From Aricia agestis (taxonomy: Eukaryota; Arthropoda; Insecta; Lepidoptera; Lycaenidae), in NCBI RefSeq assembly GCF_905147365.1, contig NC_056408.1:3410001-3474000 (forward strand): a stretch of 64,000 bases of DNA, given 5' to 3'. Each line of letters opens with the position of its first letter. Position 1 is the stretch's first letter. Shown here in pieces: positions 1 to 9,558 of this stretch. A program made the position numbers and the translations under genes. The notes under the pieces were generated by a model. That model saw only the letters and a program-made list of their open reading frames with translations, made no database searches and was not told the DNA's origin.

Positions 1-970
1 AAAGATAATACAGACGTAAATGCGTATAATTTTGCATAAGTTTATTGGAATAATCATACTTGAATACTGGTAACTGTTAGTCACTTAGTCTTAAACACAT
101 TTAATAGCTAAAACCGTAGTTATATAGCTTTTATTATTATACTACTTATAAACCGCCATCTGTCGTCATCTATGATAACTATTTGAAACGTAACACTTAT
201 CCAGGGCTGTATTCAGAATTATTATTTTACTAACCGATTCAGTGCGGATGACACGGTAGCCATGTCATACATGTTTTTAACGTGTGGCGTATGACACGTG
301 AGCCATGTCATTTAAAAAACGATTGTATCTCCCTCAAATTACACTTTAGAAGGTTCTACTCTGAACAAAATCATCTTAATTTTCCACGTAGAATAAGCCT
401 ATAGGCTTCTACTCATAATATTCTGTGAATCAAAAAAACGTAGGGGCAGTCAACCTTTTTTAAAGGTGATTGCTCGGCAGCCGCGGCTTATGGGTTTTTA
501 ACGTGTGGCATGTGAAACGTGAGCCGTGTCATTTAGAAAGCGATTGTATCTCCCTTAAATTACAATTTAGAAGGTTTTACTCCGAACAAAACCGTCTTAA
601 TTTTCCACGTAATGCGTTGACATCAAAGTATTACTAATCCACTAACTATTTTTGTTTTAATCTAAGTTGTTTCTTTCGAAAATATTTTTAACTAGCTGTT
701 ACCGCAAACTTCCTTATCCATAGGAATAAAACGTTTCCCTGCGGTTAAAAGTGGTCTTGTACCTATAGGCTTTATTACTGGAACTCTCCTCCTTTTTGGA
801 AGTCGGTTAAAAAACTTAACAACGAACTTGTTTAAATTTATCTACGAACGTATAATAATTTACCTTGGGAACCCCCATTATATTTAGTATACTCTTTTAT
901 CTAACTTTGAAACCTACATAAGGCTTGCAACATCTGAATAAAAAAATCGCTTACCTGCCATTTTCAGGTT
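1..970. other. AT-rich flank with a diverged direct duplication
   Basis: No gene is seen. A segment of about 119 bp at 271-389 recurs at 496-614 in the same orientation. It runs from 'taacgtgtggc' to 'ttaattttccacgta' with scattered substitutions. A related motif set (gacacggtagcc, tatgacacg) recurs near 1230-1290. This is local duplication of unknown origin. Confidence 0.6.
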
Positions 971-975
971 AACAC

Positions 976-1138
976 TTAGGCTGGTATAAATAGTCAGTAC
1001 TCAAGATGCATCTCGGTCTCAAGACACAGTTCAGGCTCTGTGATTGGTTGGCTGTCAAAATTTGGACCAATCACAGAGCCGAACCGCGTCTTGAGACCGG
1101 GTCGCATCTTAAATACTGACTATTTATACCAGCCTTAG
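976..1138. mobile_element. MITE-like terminal inverted repeat element
   Basis: The ends are long imperfect inverted repeats. 'ggctggtataaatagtcagt' on the left is mirrored as 'actgactatttataccagcc' on the right. The inverted homology continues inward through 'gtctcaagac' and 'ctctgtgattggt'. There is no coding capacity. The superfamily was not determined. Confidence 0.75.
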
Positions 1139-1444
1139 TAAAACTACTCGAAGTCAACTCAAAACAACGTAGCCTTCCGTTAACATCAGTGGTTTGGGCT
1201 CAACTAAACAATAAACCTTTTTAAACGTGGCGGGTGACACGGTAGCCGTTTCATCTACTTCTATGGCGTATGACACGGATAACCTGTCACGAGAAAATTG
1301 TGTACCGCCACCACTGAAAGTCTTCAAAAATGTGCGCCGCATGACAGTTTTGTTTGCTAATGTTGACGCGCGCTGACATTTGGCCAGCCGTATGTAATTG
1401 ATTAAAAATGTTTTCATTAAATTTTTGAAAAAGAGTACTTACCT

Positions 1445-1612
1445 AATACCTAGTACCCACACCATTCCCTTCCCTACCCTATTACCTCTTAAAAGGCCGG
1501 CAACGCACCTGCAGCTCTTTTGATGTTGCGAGTGTCCATGGGCCACGAAAGTTGCTTTCCACCAGGTGACCCGTTTACTCGTTTGTCTCCTTATTTTACA
1601 TTAAAGATTAGG
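1445..1612 (+). repeat. SINE fragment (3' part, Metulj-like family)
   Basis: This shares the pyrimidine-rich 'cccttccctaccc' tract, the 'aaaggccggcaacgcacctgc' core and the 'caggtgacccgtttactcg' tail with the fuller copies at 4838, 21389 and 58706. The 5' tRNA-like part is absent. Confidence 0.7.
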
Positions 1613-2089
1613 TCAAAATTCTAACCCTAATTTTAATGATTCACCTTATTATAATTAATATACATTTTTTAAAGTTCTGAGTACGTCCCATAATATTTAA
1701 GAATTTTGACATCTAGTGTAAGATAGCTGAACTACGTAGTAACATCAACATCGACCTAAGTTAGTAGTTTTGCTTTTACACGATAGGTGAAATACGGAAA
1801 AGTGGGCAGAGCTTGACACCCCCTCACCCCGCAAATTTTCACGCGTTGTTTCTTAAGGAAATTTGATTACCACACCTCCTCTCTGTATTAGCTCCGTGGA
1901 TAAAGTACTGAGTTATTTAATACCGTAGAATAGATATAACAATCGAAAAAAATCGAAACTTAAATATAAGATGATACCACCTCTTATAATAGAAAGACTT
2001 TTGAGCAAGCGTCAGCGCGATGTAGAAGACGCACGGCGCCATCTATTATGAATTTTTGGAACTAACTTAATTTGAACAAATTTACGCAT

Positions 2090-2280
2090 TTTCACCCCCT
2101 GACAACCCTTTTTTCCAGTAAAAAAGTAGCCTATGTCCTTTCTCAGGCTTTAGACTATCTGTATAGAAAATTTCATTACAATCGGTTCGGTAGTTTTGGC
2201 GTTTGGCGTGAAAGCGAGACTGACAGACAGACAGACAGACAGAGATACTTTCGCATTTATAATATTAGTATAGATTATGT
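2090..2280 (+). repeat. RTE-like/SINE 3' tail fragment
   Basis: It contains 'tttcattacaatcggttcgg', a (cagacaga)n run and the ending 'tttcgcatttataatattag'. The same tail motif recurs at 4370-4545, 21060-21200, 26155-26370, 56286-56510 and 59540-59740. This terminal signature is common among lepidopteran retroposed repeats. Confidence 0.65.
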
Positions 2281-2320
2281 GCACACTGCACAGCTGTTTT
2301 TGGGTATTTTGATTAATAAA

Positions 2321-2392
2321 GGGCCGCGCTACACCGGAATGGCAGCGGCGAGGCGAATTTCAGCGCTGCCATTCCGGTGTAGCGCGCCCCTA
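2321..2392. repeat. Long hairpin (inverted repeat)
   Basis: The arms 'gcgctacaccggaatggcag' and 'ctgccattccggtgtagcgc' are perfect complements around a short GC-rich loop. It is probably a tiny foldback element. Confidence 0.8.
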
Positions 2393-3005
2393 AGAGGGGT
2401 ACCACTTACCAGGGTTTTAAAAAGTTTTTAAATTTGACACAAATTTTGTTGACACCGCGCGCTATAAACTAAAGTCCTCGCGGACGAAGTCGCAGGCAAC
2501 AGCTAGTCTAGTTTATATCTATGATTGATAAGGGTAAGCACTAGACAAATACACGTAGCATGTGTACCGAGATTTGAATTATGATATTCAGACGACAGGA
2601 GTGTTTTCTCATTTTCTGCCCACTTGTCCTTTTGCCCATTGTCACTTCACTTAATAATTATTATAAAGGTCTAACAAAACAAGGTGAAAGTACTTTATGG
2701 CAGGGGTTCCCAAACTTGGTTTGTCCACTGCTCACTTTGAGAACAAAGCCATTTTTTTCACCTATTTTCTTATCTTTATTTGAATTATGGGGCTTTTGCC
2801 ATAAATTTGTCGATACTATTTATTTACACTGTGGTATTATAGTTTGAAAAATACATGATTTGCATGGGGGCAAACTTTAAGTGAATTCATATGAATAATT
2901 GTGTACCCCGGTCCCCGAGTGAGTGGAGTCTCAGATTTTTTTAAATAAATACAAAATGCTAAATTAGTCGTTTTCAAACCATATTATTTCTACCAACTTA
3001 GTTCT
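2393..3005. other. Non-coding flank with repeat scraps
   Basis: No gene is supported. Near 2475-2510 is the fragment 'gcggacgaagtcgc', shared with 63780-63812. At 2701 'caggggttcccaaact' resembles a hAT-type element end and matches, inverted, the sequence near 23726-23741. The open frame at 2581-2847 has no recognisable domain. Confidence 0.5.
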
Positions 3006-3007
3006 TT

Positions 3008-3122
3008 TTTTTATGAAATAAGGGGGCAAACGAGCAAACGGGTCATGGCTGATGGAAAGCAACTTCCGTCGCCCGGTCGAGGCGGCCCATTAGTACCGAA
3101 GCATGGCTCTCCCACGTATAAA
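3008..3122 (-). repeat. Internally deleted SINE (Metulj-like), reverse strand
   Basis: Read on the minus strand, it starts with the family 5' motif 'acgtgggagagccatgcttc'. It then jumps to the 3' part ('gcaacttccgtc', 'cgagcaaacgggtc' on +) and ends in an A-rich run, so the middle is missing. Confidence 0.7.
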
Positions 3123-3600
3123 TATATAGTTGCATTCACGAATTATCTCCAATCTTGGAATTTCAGAATAGAGAGTAGTAGCGGTGAAGGAGTAACTTAA
3201 TTTTGTATGGGAAAATTCATGACGCTGCACTGGGGCGCTTAATTATATAAATGACAAAAAAACCTCTCTTTCAGCGCTGCTACTTTTACGTATAAGAGAC
3301 ACATACATACAGTACTCCAAAATTAATAATGCGCATGAGTGACCGTGAATAATGACCGTGTTACAAAACCTACGGAAATATCACGATGAACTTTTACTAA
3401 TACATGTATCAACGCAATGCAATTAGAAAATGTAATATCGTCTACCGTCGCTCTGGATATAACGACCGCTGCCGAAAAATTTCGAAAACATCTATGCGCA
3501 TTATCACTTTGGGAGCACTGTCAGTACTACACTTTTATTTTTGTCAGTTAGGAAAATTGAAACGTAATTTGTAGGACAGCTTACGTTGGCAAGTATAAAG

Positions 3601-4302
3601 CCCGTCACAGACTTAGCTATAATATACACCACTATTTTTTAGTTAGTACCAATACTTTAGGGGCTTATTAGGTACCTGTAACTGATCATATTTATTTAGT
3701 TAAAACATAAAAAAACGCAGACCCAAAATTGTCCACGAAAATACGTAATATTTGGTAAATTCATAATTAATTCAATGACCGAAGCGCGCCTCTAGTTACT
3801 AGTATGTGTAGTAAGTTCCTATTGGTTAGCGTATGCGCTCGCCGCATCCCATTGATAAATCTTCGGCAAACTCGCGTCGATGCTCAGCACCCCCCTCCTC
3901 CCCTGCGCCCGCATTGTGCCCCGCGGTAAAACAAAAATGAGTAAGACAGAATACTATCAATGAATCAGTCAATGGATAGTAAAATGTGTCCATAATTTTA
4001 TGGTAGATTTATTAAAAAAAGAAATTGCAATAACTTTGTTATTTTTAGATATTATAAAATTATTTCTTCACATATATGATAATAATGGCATGCCTGATAA
4101 GCCCCTAAAGTATTTGTACTAATTAAAAAATAGTGGTGTATATTAATATTTTTATAGCTAGGCATATTACTATATATTTTCTATACTAATTTAGCGTGAC
4201 CACACACTCAGCTATAATATATATTTCTGGTAGCTACTATAATATATAATATAGTACGGTATATTAATATATGTTATTATAGCTAAGTCTGTGACGAGCT
4301 TT
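3601..4302. mobile_element. Non-autonomous TIR element, about 700 bp
   Basis: The left end 'cccgtcacagacttagctat' is mirrored by 'atagctaagtctgtgacg' at the right. Inner inverted blocks also pair: 'ctttaggggcttat' at 3657 with 'taagcccctaaag' near 4098. The right inverted repeat is split by about 130 bp of AT-rich DNA (about 4150-4278), suggesting a nested insertion. No transposase frame is visible. Confidence 0.65.
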
Positions 4303-4329
4303 AAATAAGTTTTTTATAGTTTATTTTTA

Positions 4330-4545
4330 CTAGATGATGCCTGAAACTCCGTTGCGCCCGTAGGTTGCGCTAAAATTCGTAAATCGCGGTGGAACCGCAT
4401 ATATTATTCCGTGATAAATCTTTTAAATCCTTTCCTGGGACTCAAAGTATGTTCATACCAAACATCAGTAAAATCGGTTCAACGGTTTGAACATGAAGAG
4501 GTAACAGACAGACACACTTTCGCATTTATAATATTAGTATGGATA
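4330..4545 (+). repeat. RTE-like/SINE repeat with microsatellite tail
   Basis: It starts 'actagatgatgcctgaaact', continues through 'aaaattcgtaaatcgcg' and 'catcagtaaaatcggttcaa', and ends in 'tttcgcatttataatattag'. This is the full order of a family also seen at 24290, 26155, 27615 and 56286. Confidence 0.65.
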
Positions 4546-4837
4546 TCTTCATAATAATATCTTCGTATATTTAAGAAATGTACGTTAAGAGATACGGCAA
4601 GAAGAGTATATTTAATGTAATTATAACTTTCCTATATACGAGAGGAAACTTCTGAATTGACACACAATTATAGGCTTAAATAGAAAGTTAAAGTTAGGTG
4701 TATAGGATTTTACAAACATGCTTACATCTTCAGAGATACTTATAAACTTTTTACGTTAAATTACACTTTCTAAGTACTATTGAATCTTAGTAGGTGAACT
4801 TTGAGGGCAATGAACTTTGGTCACATAATATATTTAT

Positions 4838-5179
4838 ACGTGGGAGAGCCATGCTTCGGCACGAATGGGCCGGCTCGACCGGATAAATACCACGTTCTCA
4901 CAGAAAACCGGCGTGAAACAGCGCTTGCGCTGTGTTTCGCCGAGTGAGTGAGTTTACCGGAGGCCCAATCCCCTAACCCCTACCCTATTCCCTTCCCTAC
5001 CCTCAACTATTCCCTTCCCTTCCCTTCCCTACCCTCCCCTATTACCCTATTCCCTCTTAAAAGGCCGGCAACGCACTTGCAGCTCTTCTGATGCTGCGAG
5101 TGTCCATGGGCGACGGAAGTTGCTTTCCATCAGGTGACCCGTTTGCTCGTTTGCCCCCTTATTTCATAAAAAAAAAATA
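4838..5179 (+). mobile_element. Full-length SINE, Metulj-like family
   Basis: The tRNA-like head begins 'acgtgggagagccatgcttc' and includes a B-box-like 'ggctcgaccgg'. The body has 'gcgcttgcgctgtgtttcgc', then a pyrimidine-rich cccttcccta tract, then 'ggccggcaacgcacttgc', and it ends in a poly(A) run. Nearly the same sequence is found at 21389-21714 and 58706-59125. The name Metulj is from memory. Confidence 0.75.
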
Positions 5180-5308
5180 TTGAAGATTTACAGCAGCAGT
5201 GATATTACGTAGGCTGTACATAAAAACACAATTCTGTATTTATTCAATCGAATAAAAATCGAATACAAACCAGAAATTCGACTTTTGTAAATTCTATTAT
5301 TTATCTGC

Positions 5309-5516
5309 GAGGCTAAAATGGTCACATTTAGCAATTCCTCTCAATCAATTCAGTAAATGAATTGTCAAAGCTGTCAAAATGACAAATGTCAAATCAGTAC
5401 AAAAATACAGAAATTAATTGCAAGCAGAGTTGCATTTTGCGATTTTAGAAAAATTAATCATATTATGATTCACATCATGATTCTTCAAAGCGACCATTTT
5501 AGCCCCGCTGCTCTAT
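5309..5516. mobile_element. MITE with ggctaaaatggtc ends (copy 1)
   Basis: The terminal inverted repeats are 'ggctaaaatggtcacattta' and 'gaccattttagcc'. A second copy in the opposite orientation lies at 16011-16216 and shares the internal 'caattcctct', 'ttgacaattcat' and 'aatcatattatgattc' motifs. Non-coding. Confidence 0.75.
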
Positions 5517-7002
5517 TGTATGACCATAGAGTTATTTTTTTACTCTACCCGTCCGAAGAGATTACGGATGCCGCCTTCCTCTCATCAAACCATTTACTAC
5601 TTAATACGGGATGGCTTTAAATACAGCTTTCGAACTTTTTCCCGGGAAAAAATTAATTACACTTGGATTACGCCGGACAGAACTTTCTGGACTTAATCGC
5701 GATGTCCACGAGATAAGTTAAAACATCCACAAGAGTTTTTAATTAACCACTTAAGCTAAAACTATTGCTTGTATTACAACTACTAGCTATTTGACCGAAC
5801 TTTGCTCGGTATTCGATAAAACGCGAATAAAATGACATTTTCTAAAAATGATTCCTAGCTAGATCGATTTATCGCCTCCGTAACCCCCTATATACTAAAT
5901 TTCATGAAAATCGTTGGAGCCGATTCCGAGATTCCAATTATATATAATATGTACAAGAATTGCTCGTTTAAAGATACAAGATTTGTGTCGATAAAAACAT
6001 GCCAAGTGTGATTCTGGTCCCTGAACGAAGAATATTTTGTTATACGCCCTCTTTTAATTTTTTTAAAAGTTTTGATGTTGCAATAGAGGTAATCACATAA
6101 TTTTCCAAAAGTCTATACGCGTAGTTTTATGTATTAGCAAAGCTCTCAGTGTCATATCCGCAATGTTTAAGTCGGGCATTTATTATACAGGCCTAAAATC
6201 TAAATACTTAACACAAACTTGAGTAAAGGCCAAGGAATCAGAGATAATATGACTTGAATAATTTATATGTCGGGTATTTATCATAGTAATTTAGAAGCCA
6301 AAATATTCTGTTTATACTACCACTAAATTTAATGTATTTTAAGTGACGGATACCACTATGAAGTACCTATTTAATATTCGTCTCTAAGTGCGGCGCGGCG
6401 TAAACAAAAAATCAAAAAGCAAAAATATTTTGGAAATAATGGTGTCCACCGGCTAGTGTATAAAATAAAGTTAATCATCGATTATATATTATATCATGTT
6501 ATCTCCCTCAAAATTATTTTATTACTAACCATTAGCTGTAGTCTGTATCTTATCGATGGATTAGGGTTTATGGTGCACACCATGTACAAAATTACCCTAA
6601 AATTCCTTTAATGGGTGACCAAAGGTTGTAAATAAGTTTGTTATAAAATTACTTAGCGATTTCATGGAAGTTTGATCCAGAAATAATTAATACACTTTTA
6701 GCTTCGAAAACTAATCGAAATACAATATTATGGAAATGTTACTCTTATACGTCTACAGTTTTGATTATGGTGCATTTACGTACACAATTAATATCTATTT
6801 ATCAATGACTACGTAACACTTACATTTGCTTAGTGTATGTAATTTACGTTTCTTTACGATTTATATCGCCGAGGTCCTATTGACAACAATCCTGTACGTC
6901 TGTGCGGCTAATGTCGTACTCAGACATATTTTATAGATACTGTCGCGGTAGCCTTTTCCTGACACTATTTTACGTTACGTACGTTTCTGTAGTGTCGCTT
7001 CA
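5517..7002. other. AT-rich non-coding stretch with one repeat fragment
   Basis: No gene is seen. At 5780-5960 there is a retroposed fragment ('gaccgaactttgctcggtat', 'cgattccgagattccaatt') whose inverse lies at 54985-55260. The rest has no recognisable structure. Confidence 0.5.
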
Positions 7003-7787
7003 CCTTCACCAAATGGCCTGAAGTGTTCGCCATATAAAACCAGGAAGCTACAACAGTTGCTTCTAAGCTAGTCGAAGAAGTGATATCTCGCTTTGGTGTG
7101 CCTCTAGAAATCCATTCCGATCAGGGCAGGAATTTCGAATCGCAGGTCTTACAGGAAGTGTGCAGAATTTTGGGAATGCATAAAACGAGAACCACCGCGT
7201 ACCATCCACAGTCTGATGGAATGGTTGAGAGATTTAACCAGACCCTCGAGAGGCATTTGGCGAAATTGGTAGATGACAAACAAAAGGATTGGGACAAGTA
7301 TATACCGCTCTTCCTTCTGTCGTACTGTACCGCCGAGCATGAGAGCATAAAAGCTACCCCGGCGTACGAGTATGTCAATTACGATAGAGAACTGCGAGTA
7401 CCAGTAGACCTCTTGACAGGAGGGTCACCGGAGGAACCGAAGACCGTACAAAACTATGTCTGCGATTTAAGGGAAAAGATGCGCTATATACACGCCATAG
7501 TTCGGGAAAATGGTTTACAGTCAAGTGAGAACATGAAGACCAGATACGACCGGAAATTGAACACGAGCGGCTTCGAAGAAGGGTCACTGGTGTGGCTGCA
7601 TAACCCAACTCGCCGAAAAAGGACATCTCCAAAGTTGCAGACCAAGTGGGACGGCCCATACAAAGTGGTTACCCGATTGAATGATGTGACTTATAGGATT
7701 CAAAAGCCACCAAGAGGGACATTCAAAGTGGTGCACATAGACCGTCTGGCGCGTTACCATGGCAGTAACAATGATGATGATCTCTAA
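7003..7787 (+). pseudogene. Ty3/gypsy-type integrase remnant (C-terminal part of pol)
   Basis: The reading frame gives the end of a retrotransposon integrase core: DQGRNFES, then TTAYHPQSDGMVERFNQTLE (the second and third catalytic acids of the DDE core lie in these stretches), then PLFLLSYCTAEHES. After a linker comes the chromo-adjacent segment with LVWLHNPTRRKR, KLQTKWDGPYKV and the terminal VVHIDRLARYHG. The frame is open for 235 codons from 7080. Upstream the homology continues (TKWPEVFAI) but is broken by an in-frame stop near 7036-7038. Gag, protease and reverse transcriptase are absent. The element is 5'-truncated and cannot move by itself. Confidence 0.85.
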
Positions 7788-7798
7788 GAGGGGAGTAG

Positions 7799-8295
7799 TG
7801 TTACGGTACACGGTATATGGACATGTAGTGCCATCTAGCGTCAAACCAGCGAAACTTATCGAGGGAACACCGACAACATAAATACCCTACTCAATACTAG
7901 ATGGCATTAGGTGCGCAAGTACATACTCGAACCTTCTAGAAAAGTCCAACATTTATTACGTGTTTACCGGTTTATTTTGTTTACGTGTTTAGTTGTTTAT
8001 GTTTATAGTGGTACATGCTCGAGCCTCCTAGAAAGTTCCACTTGTTTACTTGTTTACGTGAATCGAGATCTTTCTGGAATTCGTCTCGCCATATAAAAAG
8101 CCGCAGGTAGGCGGCCCGTCAAGTCAGTTCAATCTGAGTGATGTTCGAGGCGACAACAAGTGATCAATAGTGAGTGAACCAGTGAAACCTGCGACTTGGC
8201 TACGACCTAGGACAGTGATAGTGCTTAGTGATTGGACCTAGTGATTAGTGTTTGGACTTAGTGCTAAGTGTTGTGACCTAGTGTTTAGTGCAGTG
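7799..8295 (+). mobile_element. Probable 3' LTR of the Ty3/gypsy remnant
   Basis: It begins with TG (tgttacggtacacgg) directly after a purine-rich 'ctaagaggggagtag' tract that follows the integrase stop, as expected for a polypurine tract and LTR start. It has a TATA-like 'gccatataaaaagccgc' near 8090. The right boundary is uncertain because another repeat starts at about 8296, and no 5' LTR exists to compare with. Confidence 0.55.
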
Positions 8296-8793
8296 TTAAG
8301 AGGATACACCAGGGGCGAGAGAAATTGAAAATAGGTATTTGAAAATGTATTACTGTCTCACCAATCTCAAGTCTCCCACCGCAGAGCGCGATAGAGACAA
8401 CACGACAAAAGTTCTAATAAAAGAACAGAAAATCTTCGATTCGTTATCCGCTGATTCCTTCTCCTAAACTTAACCGATTTAAGTATTTTTTTCATTAAAA
8501 ATTAAAGCAAGGCTTGAGCTGTGTTCCTATGTTTTATTTTTTTGTATATTTTAGCCAGTTTTGTTTTCTGGGTGTTTGAACACAGAGGAAAATCTGGCCA
8601 TTTTTTTGGGTTTTTGGACGTTCTTATCTTTTTTAATAATAAAATTATGAAAAAAAAGAAAACATGGGGACATGCTAATAGTGGCCATAGATATTCAGGA
8701 AAAAAATCATAACTCTACCGGCATTATCCAGGGAGGAAACAGGGGACAACGTTTGTATGAAAAAAAAACGGCGGTGTGGACTCCTCTTAATAA
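8296..8793. mobile_element. TIR element with TTAAGAGGAT ends (copy 1)
   Basis: The left end 'ttaagaggatacacca' is mirrored at the right as 'ggtgtggactcctcttaa'. A second copy in the opposite orientation lies at 29187-29672 and shares most of the interior ('aaatctggccattttttt', 'ctgattccttctcc', 'ggcattatccagggaggaaa'). There is no coding capacity. The TTAA at each end could be a piggyBac-type target duplication, which is inference. Confidence 0.7.
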
Positions 8794-9558
8794 AGTCTTC
8801 AAGAGAGTCACCAGGTCTTTCTCTCCAAATCCTTCGAACCCTAGCACGTAACAGTATATTAGATTGCCCTGCTTAAAATAAGATAAAGTTATTGTTTAGT
8901 TTAAGTTACTCCTAAATTATTCTAATTTTAAATGGTATACTCGTACCGTTATCTAAAAGACCCTTGGCGACTTTCCAAAAACCTATGAGAAAGACTTTAA
9001 GATGGATTTAAATGAGTGCTTAGAGACTAATACTTACCTATTTTGCTAATATTATGAATTATGATTAATGATTAGTAGTAGTATTTTCAGTACCAAAAGT
9101 TTAAGTAGCTAAAATATTCTACTTGTACCAAAGATAAGATAAGATCGAACTAAACATTTGAACCTAATATGGGGTAAAATAAAATGATAAAGTAATTGTA
9201 ATTCATAATTCAAATGCTAACGTCGCCAATTGCGTCGTAATAAGTAGATCTATCGGCTGAATATTCACAGTTCACGTGGCTTAGCCGGAAAGAAGGATCT
9301 TAAAAACACATTCCTCGCAGCACATCTCTGGTGGAAACGCAACCACTCAGAAGTTTTATCAAAAATTCGCAGCAAAAGTATGTACAGACATTTCAAAACA
9401 CAAAAAGCTCAGCTTCCTAACGGAATATAATATGAGCTACGATTTAGTATTCATCTCCCATTTCGTAGCAAAGCTACGTGCTACGGCGTAGAGGTCTTTC
9501 TAAAATATGTCGACAACGTTTTTTTCAAGCTCTTCTGAACACTTTTCTTTTCTTCTAG
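8794..9558. other. Immediate upstream/intron region of NPF
   Basis: No coding feature is seen. A pyrimidine-rich tract ending 'cttttcttttcttctag' at 9558 looks like a splice acceptor. The NPF start codon would then sit in a second exon, with a 5' non-coding exon further upstream that I could not locate. Confidence 0.5.

Noticed and set aside
7080..7787. Integrase frame as a domesticated host gene
   Set aside because: The frame is open, but homology upstream is broken by a stop and the sequence runs straight into a polypurine tract and LTR-like start. No splice sites or conserved context support domestication.
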